A DNA stretch of 64,000 nt from Haloarcula nitratireducens (GCF_019599505.1 NZ_RKLT01000008.1:53103-117102); one strand, 5' to 3'. Positions 35,573 to 44,973 are shown, counted from the stretch's first letter. Notes: a model not told the origin generated them from the letters alone. Program-made: numbers and translations.

Positions 35573-36127
35573 TCATCCCAGAAGGTATCGGGTCCAGGGA
35601 TACCGTTCCACGAGTGGTACACCATCAACCTTGTACTGTTCAATATACGCATCAAGACCGAGGATACGTCCTGCGCCGAAAGCGGCGACAGAGAGGAAAA
35701 CGAGCATGTACGCGAAGTCCCCGTTGATGTAGCCGTGTGCGATGTCCCAGTTCCCGAAGTAAAAGAGGAGCATCATGAACGCTCCCCAAAAGGCCGCCAG
35801 ACGGGTGAATGCGCCGACAATTAGTCCGAGCCCGATGAGTACCTCACCCCACGGCACCGCAACATTCACGAACTCAACGAACCTCGGCGTGTTCCCCATC
35901 GCGACGAATATATCTGCAAGTGGACTCCCATTGTTCGGGACAGCCCCCGTTAGGTAGCCTCCAGCACTGAACTCCCCAGAGAGAACCTTATCTACACCGC
36001 TCTGGAAGAACGCGACCCCCATCATCAGTCGAAGTGCAAGAATGAACCAGACGCTCAGGGTGTGAAGCTTCCCGCTCGCTGTAAATCCGCCAATTGTGCT
36101 TTCTAATTGAATCTCTCGTGATGACAT
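35573..36127 (-). CDS. DoxX-family membrane protein (copy 2)
   Basis: A 184-residue protein closely similar to copy 1: LRLMMGVAFFQSGVDK, VPWGEVLIGLGLIVG, NWDIAHGYINGDFAYM, GAGRILGLDAYIEQ. Four membrane helices. A TTTATGTG element about 27 bases before the ATG marks a leaderless promoter. It lies just upstream of the methyltransferase gene on the same strand, which has its own TATA, so co-regulation is possible but not required. Confidence 0.86.
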   Translation of the reverse strand: MSSREIQLESTIGGFTASGKLHTLSVWFILALRLMMGVAFFQSGVDKVLSGEFSAGGYLTGAVPNNGSPLADIFVAMGNTPRFVEFVNVAVPWGEVLIGLGLIVGAFTRLAAFWGAFMMLLFYFGNWDIAHGYINGDFAYMLVFLSVAAFGAGRILGLDAYIEQYKVDGVPLVERYPWTRYLLG

Positions 36128-36288
36128 ACCGCAGACTGAATCGTCGATATCACATAAAGATGCGCTCCCCTGCCAGTTTCGGTAGAGTGTAACACTTCCT
36201 CTGGGACCAGAAGCTGGCTGCGCGGTGGATCACTTCCGACAGTCACCGATCAGCTTGGAGTTCGTCGGGAGGTACTAAAGTGGTGGAG

Positions 36289-39069
36289 TTACCCTTGAGA
36301 AAGTAACCGTCGGAGGACGAGGTGGAGGATGCCTCCGTTTTCGACGTATCGAACTGCTGCAGGCGTCCCAACCTGCGCCGTGACCGGGAATTCCACCGTC
36401 GGGCCGTCGGTGCGTTCTGCAACGACTGTGAGATCGTCGTTCACGTCGAGGCCGTCGTCAAGGCCGTGAATCGCAACCCGTTCCGAGCCATCGAGACCGA
36501 GCGATTCCCACGAGTCGCCCTCGGCGAATTGGAGTGGGAGGACACCCATGCCGACGAGGTTGTCTCGGAAGATCCGTTCGTAACTTTCGGCGATAGTGGC
36601 ACGAACGCCCAGGAGGTCGGTCCCCTTCGCGGCCCAGTCGCGACTCGACCCAGTGCCGAGTTCCTCGCCGGCGAACACGACGAGCGGCGTGTCGTCCTCT
36701 CGATAGCGGCGGCTCGCCTCGAAGACAGTCGTCTGCTCGCCCGTCGGCTGGTGAATCGTGTAGCCGCCCTCAACGTCGTCGAGCATCTCGTTCTCGATGC
36801 GGACGTTGGCGAACGTACCACGCATCATCACCTCGTGGTTGCCCCGGCGGGCGCCGTACGTGTTGAACTCGTGGGGTTCGACGCCCTGGTCGACGAGCCA
36901 CTCACCGGCCGGTTGCTCGCGAGAGAACGGGCCCGCCGGGCTGATGTGGTCGGTCGTGACCGTGTCACCGAGCAGCATCAGCGTGCTGGCGTGTTCGATG
37001 TCTGTAACGCCCGGTTTCTCTAGCGGGAAGTCCTTGAAAAAGGGCGGCTCGCGAATATACGTCGAGGAGTCGTCCCACTCGTAAACGTCACCGCTCGGCG
37101 CATCGAGCGCTTCCCACCGCTCGTCACCCTCGAATACCTCCGCGTACTTCTCCTCGAACATCGACGAGTCGACGCTGTCGTGAACCGCCGCGTGGATCTC
37201 GTCGGCGCCGGGCCAGATGTCCGAGAGGTAGACTGGATTGCCGTTATCGTCCGTCCCAAGCGGGTCGTGTTCGAGATCGATATCCATCCGACCGGCCAGG
37301 CCGTAGGCGACCACGAGCGGCGGACTGGCGAGGTAGTTCGCTCGCACCTTCGGATGGATGCGTGCCTCGAAGTTGCGGTTGCCCGAGAGGACGCTCGTCG
37401 TCCAGAGGTCCTCGGCATCGATTGCGCGCTCGATGGGCTCGGGGAGCGGCCCGGCGTTCCCGATACAGGTCGTACAGCCGTAGCCGACGACGTTGTAGCC
37501 GAGGTCCTCGAGGTACGGGAGTAGTCCCGACGCTTCGAGATATTCGGTGACGACGCGACTGCCGGGCGCGAGACTCGTCTTGACGTATGCGGGGACGTCG
37601 AGCCCACGCTCGACAGCGTTGCGAGCGAGGAGGCCCGCCGCGAGCATCACAGACGGGTTCGACGTGTTCGTACAGCTGGTGATAGCGCTAACCACGACGC
37701 TTCCGTGGCCGATCTCGGTCGTCTCGCCGTTCACGGCGACCTCAACCCGTTTGTTGAGGTCGCCAACATCCGGCCCCCGAAAGTCGGGGTCAGGTCGGTC
37801 AGTGTCGGGCGCACTGCTTTCACCGAGCCACCGGGTGAGTGCGTCCTCGTCGACGTCGTCGAGTTCGTCCTCGAATTCGCCGTGGACCAGCCCCCTGAAG
37901 TGCGTCTGCATGTCGTCCATCGGGACGCGATCCTGGGGCCGCTTCGGTCCTGCTAGACTCGGCGTGATCGTCGAGAGATCGAGTTCGACCGTTTCGGTGT
38001 ACTCGGGGTTCTGTTCACCGAACAGCCCCTGTGCATCGAGATATTCGCGAACGAGTTCGATGTGCTCCTCGTCACGTCCCGTGAGTTCGAGGTAGTCCAA
38101 CGTCGCCTCGTCGACGCCGAACATCGAGATGGTCGAGCCCTGCTCAGGGGCCATATTCGCGATAGTGGCCCGGTCGGGGACCGTGAGGTTCGCCACGCCG
38201 GGGCCGAAGAACTCGACGAAGCGGTCGACGACCCCGACTTCGCGGAGCTGCTCCGTGACGTGCAGGACGAGATCAGTCGCTGTGGCTCCTTCGGGAAGTT
38301 CGCCGGTGAGACGGACGCCGACGACTTCGGGAAGTTTCATCGTGATGGGCTGGCCGAGCATGGCGGCCTCAGCTTCGATGCCGCCGACGCCCCAGCCGAC
38401 GACGCCGATGCCGCCGATCATCGGCGTGTGGCTGTCCGTGCCGACGAGCGTATCGGGGAGGAGCCAGTTCTCGCCGTCGCGCTCACGAGCGTGGACGACG
38501 CGACCCAGATACTCGAGGTTCACCTGGTGGACGATGCCCGTCCCCGGCGGGACAACGCGGAAGTCGTCGAACGCCTGCTGTGCCCACTTGAGCGCTCGAT
38601 AGCGCTCGCTGTTGCGTTCGTACTCCAATTCGACGTTGCGCTCGTAGGCGTCCTCGCTCCCGAAGAAGTCGACCTGTACGCTGTGGTCGATCACGAGGTC
38701 GATTGGAATCTCTGGCTCGACGACGGCAGAATCCTTTCCCTTCCGGTCAACTGCGGAGCGGAGCGCTGCGAGGTCGACGACGGCAGGAACACCGGTGAGG
38801 TCCTGCAAGACGACCCGCGACGGTGTGAACGGGAGCTCGACATCCGGAACGTCAGGTTCCCAGGAGGCGACGTTCCGAACGTCCTCGGCGGTGATGGTGT
38901 CACCGTCGACGTTCCGGAGAACGGATTCAAGCAGGACTCGGATGCTAACCGGGAGACGGTCCAGTTCGCAGAGTCCCGCCTCTTCGAGGGCAGTGAGATC
39001 CGCCATCCGGTAGGAGGTTCCATCGAACTCGAATTCGCGAATCGCATCGAAGGGGTTAGAGTCGGCCAT
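36289..39069 (-). CDS. acnA: aconitate hydratase, AcnA/IRP type
   Basis: A 926-residue aconitase converting citrate to isocitrate in the TCA or methylcitrate route. The 4Fe-4S ligands are visible in SCTNTSNPSVM and GYGCTTCIGNAGPLP. The C-terminal swivelling domain has GSSRDWAAKG with the substrate-binding Ser and Arg. The full length agrees with AcnA/IRP proteins (about 890-930). TATTCAAG lies 26 bases before the ATG. A decayed copy of the first 60 codons and the promoter is found at 46538-46744. It may serve propionyl-CoA/2-methylcitrate metabolism here, given the acyl-CoA genes next door; that is inference. Confidence 0.95.
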   Translation of the reverse strand: MADSNPFDAIREFEFDGTSYRMADLTALEEAGLCELDRLPVSIRVLLESVLRNVDGDTITAEDVRNVASWEPDVPDVELPFTPSRVVLQDLTGVPAVVDLAALRSAVDRKGKDSAVVEPEIPIDLVIDHSVQVDFFGSEDAYERNVELEYERNSERYRALKWAQQAFDDFRVVPPGTGIVHQVNLEYLGRVVHARERDGENWLLPDTLVGTDSHTPMIGGIGVVGWGVGGIEAEAAMLGQPITMKLPEVVGVRLTGELPEGATATDLVLHVTEQLREVGVVDRFVEFFGPGVANLTVPDRATIANMAPEQGSTISMFGVDEATLDYLELTGRDEEHIELVREYLDAQGLFGEQNPEYTETVELDLSTITPSLAGPKRPQDRVPMDDMQTHFRGLVHGEFEDELDDVDEDALTRWLGESSAPDTDRPDPDFRGPDVGDLNKRVEVAVNGETTEIGHGSVVVSAITSCTNTSNPSVMLAAGLLARNAVERGLDVPAYVKTSLAPGSRVVTEYLEASGLLPYLEDLGYNVVGYGCTTCIGNAGPLPEPIERAIDAEDLWTTSVLSGNRNFEARIHPKVRANYLASPPLVVAYGLAGRMDIDLEHDPLGTDDNGNPVYLSDIWPGADEIHAAVHDSVDSSMFEEKYAEVFEGDERWEALDAPSGDVYEWDDSSTYIREPPFFKDFPLEKPGVTDIEHASTLMLLGDTVTTDHISPAGPFSREQPAGEWLVDQGVEPHEFNTYGARRGNHEVMMRGTFANVRIENEMLDDVEGGYTIHQPTGEQTTVFEASRRYREDDTPLVVFAGEELGTGSSRDWAAKGTDLLGVRATIAESYERIFRDNLVGMGVLPLQFAEGDSWESLGLDGSERVAIHGLDDGLDVNDDLTVVAERTDGPTVEFPVTAQVGTPAAVRYVENGGILHLVLRRLLSQG

Positions 39070-39309
39070 GTTTCACGATACGGCGAACAGACCCTTGAAT
39101 AGTGCCACTGTTGATGGGGGCAAGTGTAACCAGACCCAAACTCGAAGCAATCCTGAGCACAACCGCCGTGCGCCGCGTCGAACACCTCCACAACACTGCC
39201 ATCCCGTAAGCACCGTTCGGAATCACGAGAGTCGTGGGGTACTGCAACGTGTTGACCGAGAGTTGTGGGTGAGGATTAATGGGCGTTCTCGGTGTATCTG
39301 CACGGACGT

Positions 39310-39948
39310 ATGCCGACCGATCCAGTTTGCGGCATGGAAGTGAGTACAGCAGATGCCGAAGCACGTGTCGAGCACGAGGGGACGACCTATTACTTCTGCT
39401 CGGACGACTGCAAGGCGCTCTTCGAGGAAGATCCGGAGAAACAGCTTCAGACGCCACACCCTCATCTCAGTGAGGTACAGGGTACGGCCGTTCCGCGACT
39501 TCCGTATGGCCGAGCGAAGGGCGAGTTCGATCTTTCGATCCAAACACCCGGCTCGCTAGGAATCGGTGACCGGGTAACGTTCACAAAGACCCTCACGGAA
39601 GACGACGTACGTAAGTTCGCCGAGGCGACGAGTGATACCAACGCACTCCACCTCAACGACGCGTTCGCCGAGAAGACGCGATTTGGCCGCCGGATCGCAC
39701 ACGGGACGCTCGTTTCCGGAATGATCAGTGCCGCCCTCGCGTGTTTCCCGGGGGTGACGATCTACATCTCGCAGAACCTCGAATTCAAACGCCCGGTCGA
39801 CATCGATGCTACGCTGACAGCTACCTGTGAGATTATCGAGGACCTGGAAGACGACAAGTACCGGATAACGACCCGGATCGAGAACGAGGACGACGAGATC
39901 GTCATCCACGGGACGGCGACCGTCCTGATCGATGAACTCCCTGAGTGA
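39310..39948 (+). CDS. YHS-MaoC fusion, PhaJ-like (R)-enoyl-CoA hydratase
   Basis: A 212-residue fusion. Residues 1-45 are a YHS domain (MPTDPVCGM, TTYYFCSDDCKALFEED). After the linker (VPRLPYGRAKGEF) comes a MaoC hot-dog domain (about 80-205) with the hydratase motif DTNALHLNDAFAE and FGRRIAHGTLVSGM, which supply the catalytic Asp and His. MaoC/PhaJ enzymes hydrate enoyl-CoA to (R)-3-hydroxyacyl-CoA, the monomer for the PHA synthase encoded 36 bases downstream. What metal the YHS part binds is unknown. The start puts PVCGM at residue 5, as in other YHS proteins. Confidence 0.9.
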   Translation: MPTDPVCGMEVSTADAEARVEHEGTTYYFCSDDCKALFEEDPEKQLQTPHPHLSEVQGTAVPRLPYGRAKGEFDLSIQTPGSLGIGDRVTFTKTLTEDDVRKFAEATSDTNALHLNDAFAEKTRFGRRIAHGTLVSGMISAALACFPGVTIYISQNLEFKRPVDIDATLTATCEIIEDLEDDKYRITTRIENEDDEIVIHGTATVLIDELPE

Positions 39949-39984
39949 CGAGTACACACGGTATCCCGCCACAATACGCGAACC

Positions 39985-41301
39985 ATGAATCCGTTCACCT
40001 TCCCCTTAGATCTGCAACGACGTACCATCAAACACACCGCTGAGTCCGTCAAGAAAGCCACAGTCGCACCCCAACGCGCCAAACGAATGGCTGAGGTCGA
40101 AGTCGGGCAAACCCCGAGTGAGGTCGTGTACACCACCCCTCAGTTCGAGCTGCTACACTACGAGCCGCTCACGGACGAGCAACACAACGTGCCGATACTG
40201 GTCGTCTACGCGCTGATCAATCGGTCCTACATCCTCGACTTACAGCCGGACAAGAGCGTCGTCCGACGATTGCTCGAAAACGGGTTCGACGTCTATCTGA
40301 TCGACTGGAACGAACCTTCGAGACTGGATGCGAGTCTCTCGCTCGGCGACTACGTCAACCGATACATCGACACCTGCGTGGATGCCATTCGCGAGCGTGA
40401 TGGACTCGATGACGTCAACATCCTCGGCTACTGCATGGGTGGAACAATGAGCACTATGTACGCTGCACTCCACCCGGAGAAAGTCCGCAATCTCGGACTG
40501 ATGGCTACAGGGCTTTGCTTCGATGACACGGGAGGAATCCTCGAACAGTGGGGCAGCAGCGAACAGTATGACCCGGCGACGGTGACGGAGACGTTCGGAA
40601 ACGTCCCCGCCGAATTCCTCGCAGTCGGCTTCGCGCAGATGGATCCCGTCGACAACTACGTCACGAAGTACGTCCGACTCTACGACAACCTAGAGGACGA
40701 AGCCCAAGTCGAGTTTTTCGCCCGAATGGAGCGGTGGGTCCGCGATGGGGTAGACGTCGCCGGGGAAGCGTACCGCCAGTTCATCGAAGACATCTATCAG
40801 AAGAACAAACTCTATCGGAATGACCTCTACCTCGATGGGCATCACGTCGACATCGAGAACCTCACGATGCCGGTGTTACAGATCGTCGGCTCGTTCGATC
40901 ACCTCATCCCGCCCGAAGCGAGCAAACCGTTTAGTGACGTGATTCCGAGCGAGGAGACCGATATATTCGAGTTCCCGGCCGGACACGTCGGGATGGCCGT
41001 CTCGGGGAAAGCACACGCCGACCTGTGGCCGCGAGTGGCGACCTGGTTCGCGGAGCGATCACGATCACAGCAGACAGAGAAACAGCGAACTCGGACAGAA
41101 CCCGGTACGGATGGAGGGCTCTCTAAGCGAGTGGATGCGGTACAAGACCTCAACGGGATCGGACCGGCGTATGCAGACCGATTGCGTGAGGCTGGAATAG
41201 AGACGGTAGAGCAGCTGATAGCCGCAAACCCATCGAAGCTCGCGGCACAGCTCGACATCCCGGAACAACGGCTTACTTCGTGGGTCGAGCAGGCGAAGTG
41301 A
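39985..41301 (+). CDS. phaC: class III PHA synthase subunit PhaC with C-terminal helix-hairpin-helix
   Basis: A 438-residue polyhydroxyalkanoate synthase. The lipase-like box is GYCMGG with catalytic Cys150; the likely Asp is in GSFDHLIP (about 305) and His in AGHVGM (about 334). The core ends near residue 360. A charged linker and a helix-hairpin-helix module follow (LNGIGPAYADRLREAGIETV, about 385-438). PhaC polymerises 3-hydroxyacyl-CoA into storage granules. Class III synthases normally need PhaE; no phaE is in this window. It is probably co-transcribed with the YHS-MaoC gene. Confidence 0.93.
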   Translation: MNPFTFPLDLQRRTIKHTAESVKKATVAPQRAKRMAEVEVGQTPSEVVYTTPQFELLHYEPLTDEQHNVPILVVYALINRSYILDLQPDKSVVRRLLENGFDVYLIDWNEPSRLDASLSLGDYVNRYIDTCVDAIRERDGLDDVNILGYCMGGTMSTMYAALHPEKVRNLGLMATGLCFDDTGGILEQWGSSEQYDPATVTETFGNVPAEFLAVGFAQMDPVDNYVTKYVRLYDNLEDEAQVEFFARMERWVRDGVDVAGEAYRQFIEDIYQKNKLYRNDLYLDGHHVDIENLTMPVLQIVGSFDHLIPPEASKPFSDVIPSEETDIFEFPAGHVGMAVSGKAHADLWPRVATWFAERSRSQQTEKQRTRTEPGTDGGLSKRVDAVQDLNGIGPAYADRLREAGIETVEQLIAANPSKLAAQLDIPEQRLTSWVEQAK

Positions 41302-41355
41302 CACCGTGACGAGCAGTGACCTCAGAGGGTGGTTTCGATCCTCGGTCGAGGTGGA

Positions 41356-41520
41356 TTAGAATTCGATTGCTCCGATCATTGGTTCACCAACACATTTTGG
41401 ACAGGTGTCAGTTTCGTATTCATCCATGCAATGTTGATGGCAACGAATGCCACAGCTCGTGCATACGAAGCTGTCGTCATCTTTCGCACATGGTGTCTCG
41501 CAGATGTAGCACTGGAGCAT
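41356..41520 (-). CDS. 54-residue cysteine-rich zinc-finger protein
   Basis: A short product dense in metal ligands: CYIC at residues 4-7, C11, CTSC at 20-23, then C27, two His (28 and 30) and C31, and finally CPKC at 40-43. The spacing resembles a treble-clef, RING or PHD-like finger binding two zinc ions. Small zinc-finger proteins are common in haloarchaea and often regulatory. It lies tail-to-tail with phaC, with 54 bases between stops. No clear Shine-Dalgarno is seen. Confidence 0.68.
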   Translation of the reverse strand: MLQCYICETPCAKDDDSFVCTSCGIRCHQHCMDEYETDTCPKCVGEPMIGAIEF

Positions 41521-41633
41521 TACCTATGACTGAGGGAATCAACTGGCATAAGCTCTAGTGTCAATCCGAACTCGCAACGGCTCTCTGGTTATTCAGAACT
41601 CGAACTTGTCTTTTACGAAGGACAGGTGAAATA

Positions 41634-41665
41634 CCCACGGCTTCACAGGCGTGGGAGAATATCAA
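41634..41665. repeat. possible IS200/IS605-type element end (left)
   Basis: CCCACG (41634-41639), a ten-base loop and CGTGGG (41650-41655) form a hairpin, running into GGGAGAATATCAA (41653-41665). That matches the reverse complement of TTGACATCCTCCC at 42623-42635 in 11 of 13 positions. Hairpins of this form are typical of haloarchaeal IS1341/IS605-type ends. No transposase is nearby. Confidence 0.35.
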
Positions 41666-41912
41666 TTGATTGCCAGTACGAGGACGACGCCGGCCGCGAG
41701 CGACAGCAGCGGGTCCCCGGTCTTGCGGGCGACGACGGTGGCGGCCGCCGCAACCCACTCGGGAACAGCCTGTCGACGAGCGTAAGGGCGGCGATCTCGA
41801 CGACGACCGTCTTAAGAAGAGCGACGAGATCCGCCTCGAAGAGTTCGATCCGGCCGGCCAACCGGAGGCTACTGGCCTTGGTGGCGTACATCATGACCAC
41901 TATCCGAGGACG
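41662..41912 (-). pseudogene. azlD-like branched-chain amino-acid permease fragment
   Basis: One frame gives VVMMYATKASSLRLAGRIELF, and after a shift of frame near the middle another gives VPEWVAAAATVVARKTG, then LLSLAAGVVLVLAIN and a stop at 41662. Together these match the middle and the conserved end of AzlD, the small subunit of AzlCD exporters. The N-terminus is missing and the central part is scrambled. It is a fossil lying just beyond the 3' end of adk (stop at 41927). Confidence 0.7.
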
Positions 41913-41926
41913 AGTGCGACAACCAC

Positions 41927-42565
41927 TCAGATCGCCGCGTCGATGGTTTCTCGTAGCTCTGCCCAGACTTCCTCGGGTGTTCCGTCACCGTCGATTTCTT
42001 CGAGCACGCCCGCCTCGCGGTAGTATTCGACCATCGGCTCGGTGCTCTCGTGATAGACCCGAATCCGCTCTTTGACTGTATCCTCGGTGTCGTCCTTGCG
42101 CTGGATTAACTCGCCGCCACACTCGTCGCAGACTCCTTCTTCCTTGGGAGGATTGAACTCGACGTGATAGTTCGCGCCACACTCTTTACAGACTCGCCGC
42201 CCGGTTAGGCGCTTGATGATTTCCGATTCGCTCACCGCAAGCAGACAGACCACGTCGAGGGCGGTGATGTCCGCGAGATACTCGGCCTGTTCGGTGTTGC
42301 GTGGATACCCATCGAGCACGTAGCCCTCACCGCCCGAGAGCGCCTCGGCAACGATTTCGTTCACCACGGGGTCGGGGACGAGTTCGCCCGCCTCCATGAA
42401 CTCACGGGGCGTGCCGTACTCGGTCTCCATGTCCTTGTTCGCCCGGAGCGCGTCGCCCGTCGTGATGTGTGGCACGTCGTATTCTTCGGCGACGTTCACG
42501 CTTTGGGTTCCCTTGCCCGCACCCGGTGGCCCGAGCAACAACACGTTCGGTTGGCTCTCGCTCAT
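41927..42565 (-). CDS. adk: adenylate kinase, zinc-lid form
   Basis: A 212-residue adenylate kinase with the P-loop [30 protein letters not shown] and LTGRR. The lid contains CKEC and CDEC (about residues 127-155), a four-cysteine zinc site that stabilises the lid in many archaeal and Gram-positive enzymes. Its GC-rich codon use fits the rest of the genome, so it is likely the native gene, in contrast to the AT-rich cysteine-free paralogue at 22664. Confidence 0.93.
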   Translation of the reverse strand: MSESQPNVLLLGPPGAGKGTQSVNVAEEYDVPHITTGDALRANKDMETEYGTPREFMEAGELVPDPVVNEIVAEALSGGEGYVLDGYPRNTEQAEYLADITALDVVCLLAVSESEIIKRLTGRRVCKECGANYHVEFNPPKEEGVCDECGGELIQRKDDTEDTVKERIRVYHESTEPMVEYYREAGVLEEIDGDGTPEEVWAELRETIDAAI

Positions 42566-42622
42566 ATCGGTTCATCGAAGCGTGGCCTCAAAGAGCTTGC
42601 AGGTATCGCCGTTGTTTGTCTG

Positions 42623-42680
42623 TTGACATCCTCCCCACCCTGCTCGCGCCAAAGGCGCTCGTTGAGGGAGGGTTTTGCAC
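42623..42680. repeat. possible IS200/IS605-type element end (right)
   Basis: TTGACATCCTCCCC (42623-42636) is followed by GCGCC-AAA-GGCGC (hairpin) and then GAGGGAGGG, an imperfect stem overall. The TTGACATCCTCCC word is an inverted near-copy of the sequence at 41653-41665, so the adk and azlD-fossil segment lies between two inverted copies. This is a relic at best. Confidence 0.35.
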
Positions 42681-42726
42681 CTGTTTTTCGGATAATGGAC
42701 GGCCTCATCGCCAGTACGCTCGCCAC

Positions 42727-42753
42727 TTGATTTTCCAGAAATCAGAAAATCAA
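42727..42753. repeat. hairpin between acyl-CoA synthetase and adk genes
   Basis: TTGATTTTC (42727-42735) and GAAAATCAA (42745-42753) are perfect 9-base arms around nine bases. It lies about 100 bases after the stop of the synthetase gene on the minus strand. It may help end that transcript, though no T-run follows. Confidence 0.4.
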
Positions 42754-42849
42754 TTCAGTCAGACGTACTTCACCTGTGCAGTAGCGCGGAGACCCTCTTC
42801 TCAACCGCGAGCGAGCAATGTGAGCGAGCGGTAGGGGAAGACGAGATTG

Positions 42850-44973
42850 TCAATACCCCGACAACAGTTCCTCACTATCTACTGTCAGTCGCAAATCGAC
42901 CGCGTGGACGCCATCCGGCGACACGACGAGCGGATTGACGTCGAGTTCGGTGATTGCCGGGTAGTCGGTGACCAGTTGAGACACACGCTGGATAGTTTCC
43001 ACGACGGCATCGAGATCCGCAGGCGTCCGTCCGCGAGCGCCCCGAAGCATGGGGGCTGCTTGGATTTCCGCAGTCATGTCGCGGGCTTCGCGATCACTCA
43101 CCGGCGCAACACGGAACGACGTGTCCTCGAAGATCTGGACGAAGATCCCGCCCAACCCGAACATCACGAGATGACCGAACTGCGCGTCGCGCTTCGCACC
43201 CACGATCGTCTCCGTGCTCTCGTCCGGGTCGACGAGTTCTTCGACTCGTACGCCGATGACGGTCGCGTCGGGTTCGTGATCGGTCGCCCGTTCGTGGATC
43301 GACTGGTAGGTATCCTGAACCTCCTCGATTGGCACACCCACCTCAACGCCACCCATATCCGATTTGTGGATGATGTCGGGACTGACGATCTTCATGACGA
43401 CCGGGCCATCGATCTCCGCTGCAATCGCCTCGGCATCCGCGGCACTCTCGGCGAGACCGCCTGCTGGAGTCGGAATACCGTACGCATCGAGTAGATCCAT
43501 CGCTTCGACCCCGAGGTACTCGACGTCGCGGTCGACTGCTTCCGCCAGTATCCGGCTAGCCCGCTCGTGATCGACATCGAACTCCGCCGGGGATTCGTAC
43601 GCTCGTTCCGTCACGTCCCGATACTCGGCGAGTGCCGCGAGGCCCGGCACCGCTCGGGCGGGATCGAAATAGTTGGGGATGCCGTATGTCTCCAGTATGT
43701 CGGCTGCATGGTTCGCTTCTTCTCCGCCCATCAAACAGGCCACGACCGGTTTCTCGTGCCGTTTCTGGAGATCACCGAGAGCGTCGGCCAGTTCCTCGAA
43801 GTCAAAGAGGGCCGTCGGGACGGAGAGGACGACCGCACCACCCACAGTATCGGCACCGAGGACGATATCGAGCGTCTGTCGAAAGCGGGCCAAATCTGCG
43901 TCGCCGATGATGTCCAGCGGGTTCGTCACGTCGGCCTCCTCGGGAAGCAGTTCCGCGAGGTCGGCGCTCACCTCGTCTCCGAAGTCGGCAATCGTCAGTC
44001 GCGACTCACCGATAGCGTCGGCAGTCAGCACGCCCGGCCCCCCACCGTTCGTGATGATCGCCACCTCGTCGTGGTCCAGGAGGGGTTGTCCGGCGAGTAC
44101 CTGCCCGAAATCGAACACCTCTTGGATGTTCATCGCACGGAGAGTCCCTGCCTGATGGAGTCCAGCGGTGTAGGCTTCGTCACTTCCGGCGATCGATCCG
44201 GTGTGCGAAGCCGCGGCCTCGGCGCCCGCCTCTGTCCGGCCAGATTTGATGACCACAATCGGTGTGTGTTTTGTCACCTCGCGGGCCGTTTCGATGAATC
44301 GCTGGCCATCGTCGACGTCCTCGAGATACGCCAGAATGACGTCGGTGTCCGGATCGTCGCCCCACTCGGCGATGAAGTCGACCTCGTCGAGGACGGCCTC
44401 GTTGCCGAGCGAGACGACGTGCCTGAATCCGACACCATGCTGGGCCGCCCAGCCTAGCACCGCCGCGATGAACGCGCCCGACTGGCTCATCAGCGAGATG
44501 TTCCCCGCTGGGGGACGCCCCTGGGCGAACGTCACGTTCAATCCGCTGACTGTGCAGATGAGACCGACACAGTTGGGGCCGACCAGATTGAGATCGTACT
44601 CCTCAGCGACCTCGATCAGTTCCTGTTCTCGCTGTCGGCCTCGGTCTCCGGATTCGCTGAATCCTGCCGTGATGACGACGACGTTCTTGAGATCGGCGTC
44701 CGCAATCTGACGGACGACGTCGACCACCCCTGAAGCCGGCACCGCGACGACGGCCAAATCACTCGAGGATGTATCTGGAACTGCATCGATCCCCGGGTAG
44801 CACTGCTCGCCCAGTACCGTCTCGCGGTTGGGGTTGACGGGGAGTATCTCTCCTTCGAACGTCGACAGATTCTCCAGCAGCGCTCGGCCGACCGATCCTT
44901 CTCGGTCAGTCGCACCGATGACTACGACGCGTTCTGGGGCGAAGAGTCCTGATAGATCGGTCATCGTCATCAT
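42850..44973 (-). CDS. ADP-forming acyl-CoA synthetase (fused alpha-beta)
   Basis: A 707-residue NDP-forming acid-CoA ligase, which makes acyl-CoA plus ADP reversibly and is the usual acetate/acyl-CoA enzyme of archaea. The order is a CoA-binding domain (VVIGATDREGSVGRALL), a ligase domain with the phospho-His loop (ASHTGSIAGSD, about residue 257), and an ATP-grasp beta part (VVMKIVSPDIIHKSDMGGVEVG). Residues near the end (ELDVNPLVV) close the ATP site. It is the third gene of the thiolase operon; its ATG overlaps the stop of the OB-fold subunit gene by four bases. Confidence 0.93.
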   Translation of the reverse strand: MMTMTDLSGLFAPERVVVIGATDREGSVGRALLENLSTFEGEILPVNPNRETVLGEQCYPGIDAVPDTSSSDLAVVAVPASGVVDVVRQIADADLKNVVVITAGFSESGDRGRQREQELIEVAEEYDLNLVGPNCVGLICTVSGLNVTFAQGRPPAGNISLMSQSGAFIAAVLGWAAQHGVGFRHVVSLGNEAVLDEVDFIAEWGDDPDTDVILAYLEDVDDGQRFIETAREVTKHTPIVVIKSGRTEAGAEAAASHTGSIAGSDEAYTAGLHQAGTLRAMNIQEVFDFGQVLAGQPLLDHDEVAIITNGGGPGVLTADAIGESRLTIADFGDEVSADLAELLPEEADVTNPLDIIGDADLARFRQTLDIVLGADTVGGAVVLSVPTALFDFEELADALGDLQKRHEKPVVACLMGGEEANHAADILETYGIPNYFDPARAVPGLAALAEYRDVTERAYESPAEFDVDHERASRILAEAVDRDVEYLGVEAMDLLDAYGIPTPAGGLAESAADAEAIAAEIDGPVVMKIVSPDIIHKSDMGGVEVGVPIEEVQDTYQSIHERATDHEPDATVIGVRVEELVDPDESTETIVGAKRDAQFGHLVMFGLGGIFVQIFEDTSFRVAPVSDREARDMTAEIQAAPMLRGARGRTPADLDAVVETIQRVSQLVTDYPAITELDVNPLVVSPDGVHAVDLRLTVDSEELLSGY

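Noticed and set aside
38062..39102. Plus-strand open frame of 346 codons
   Set aside because: Complementary to the conserved aconitase gene; composition explained by codon bias of the opposite strand.
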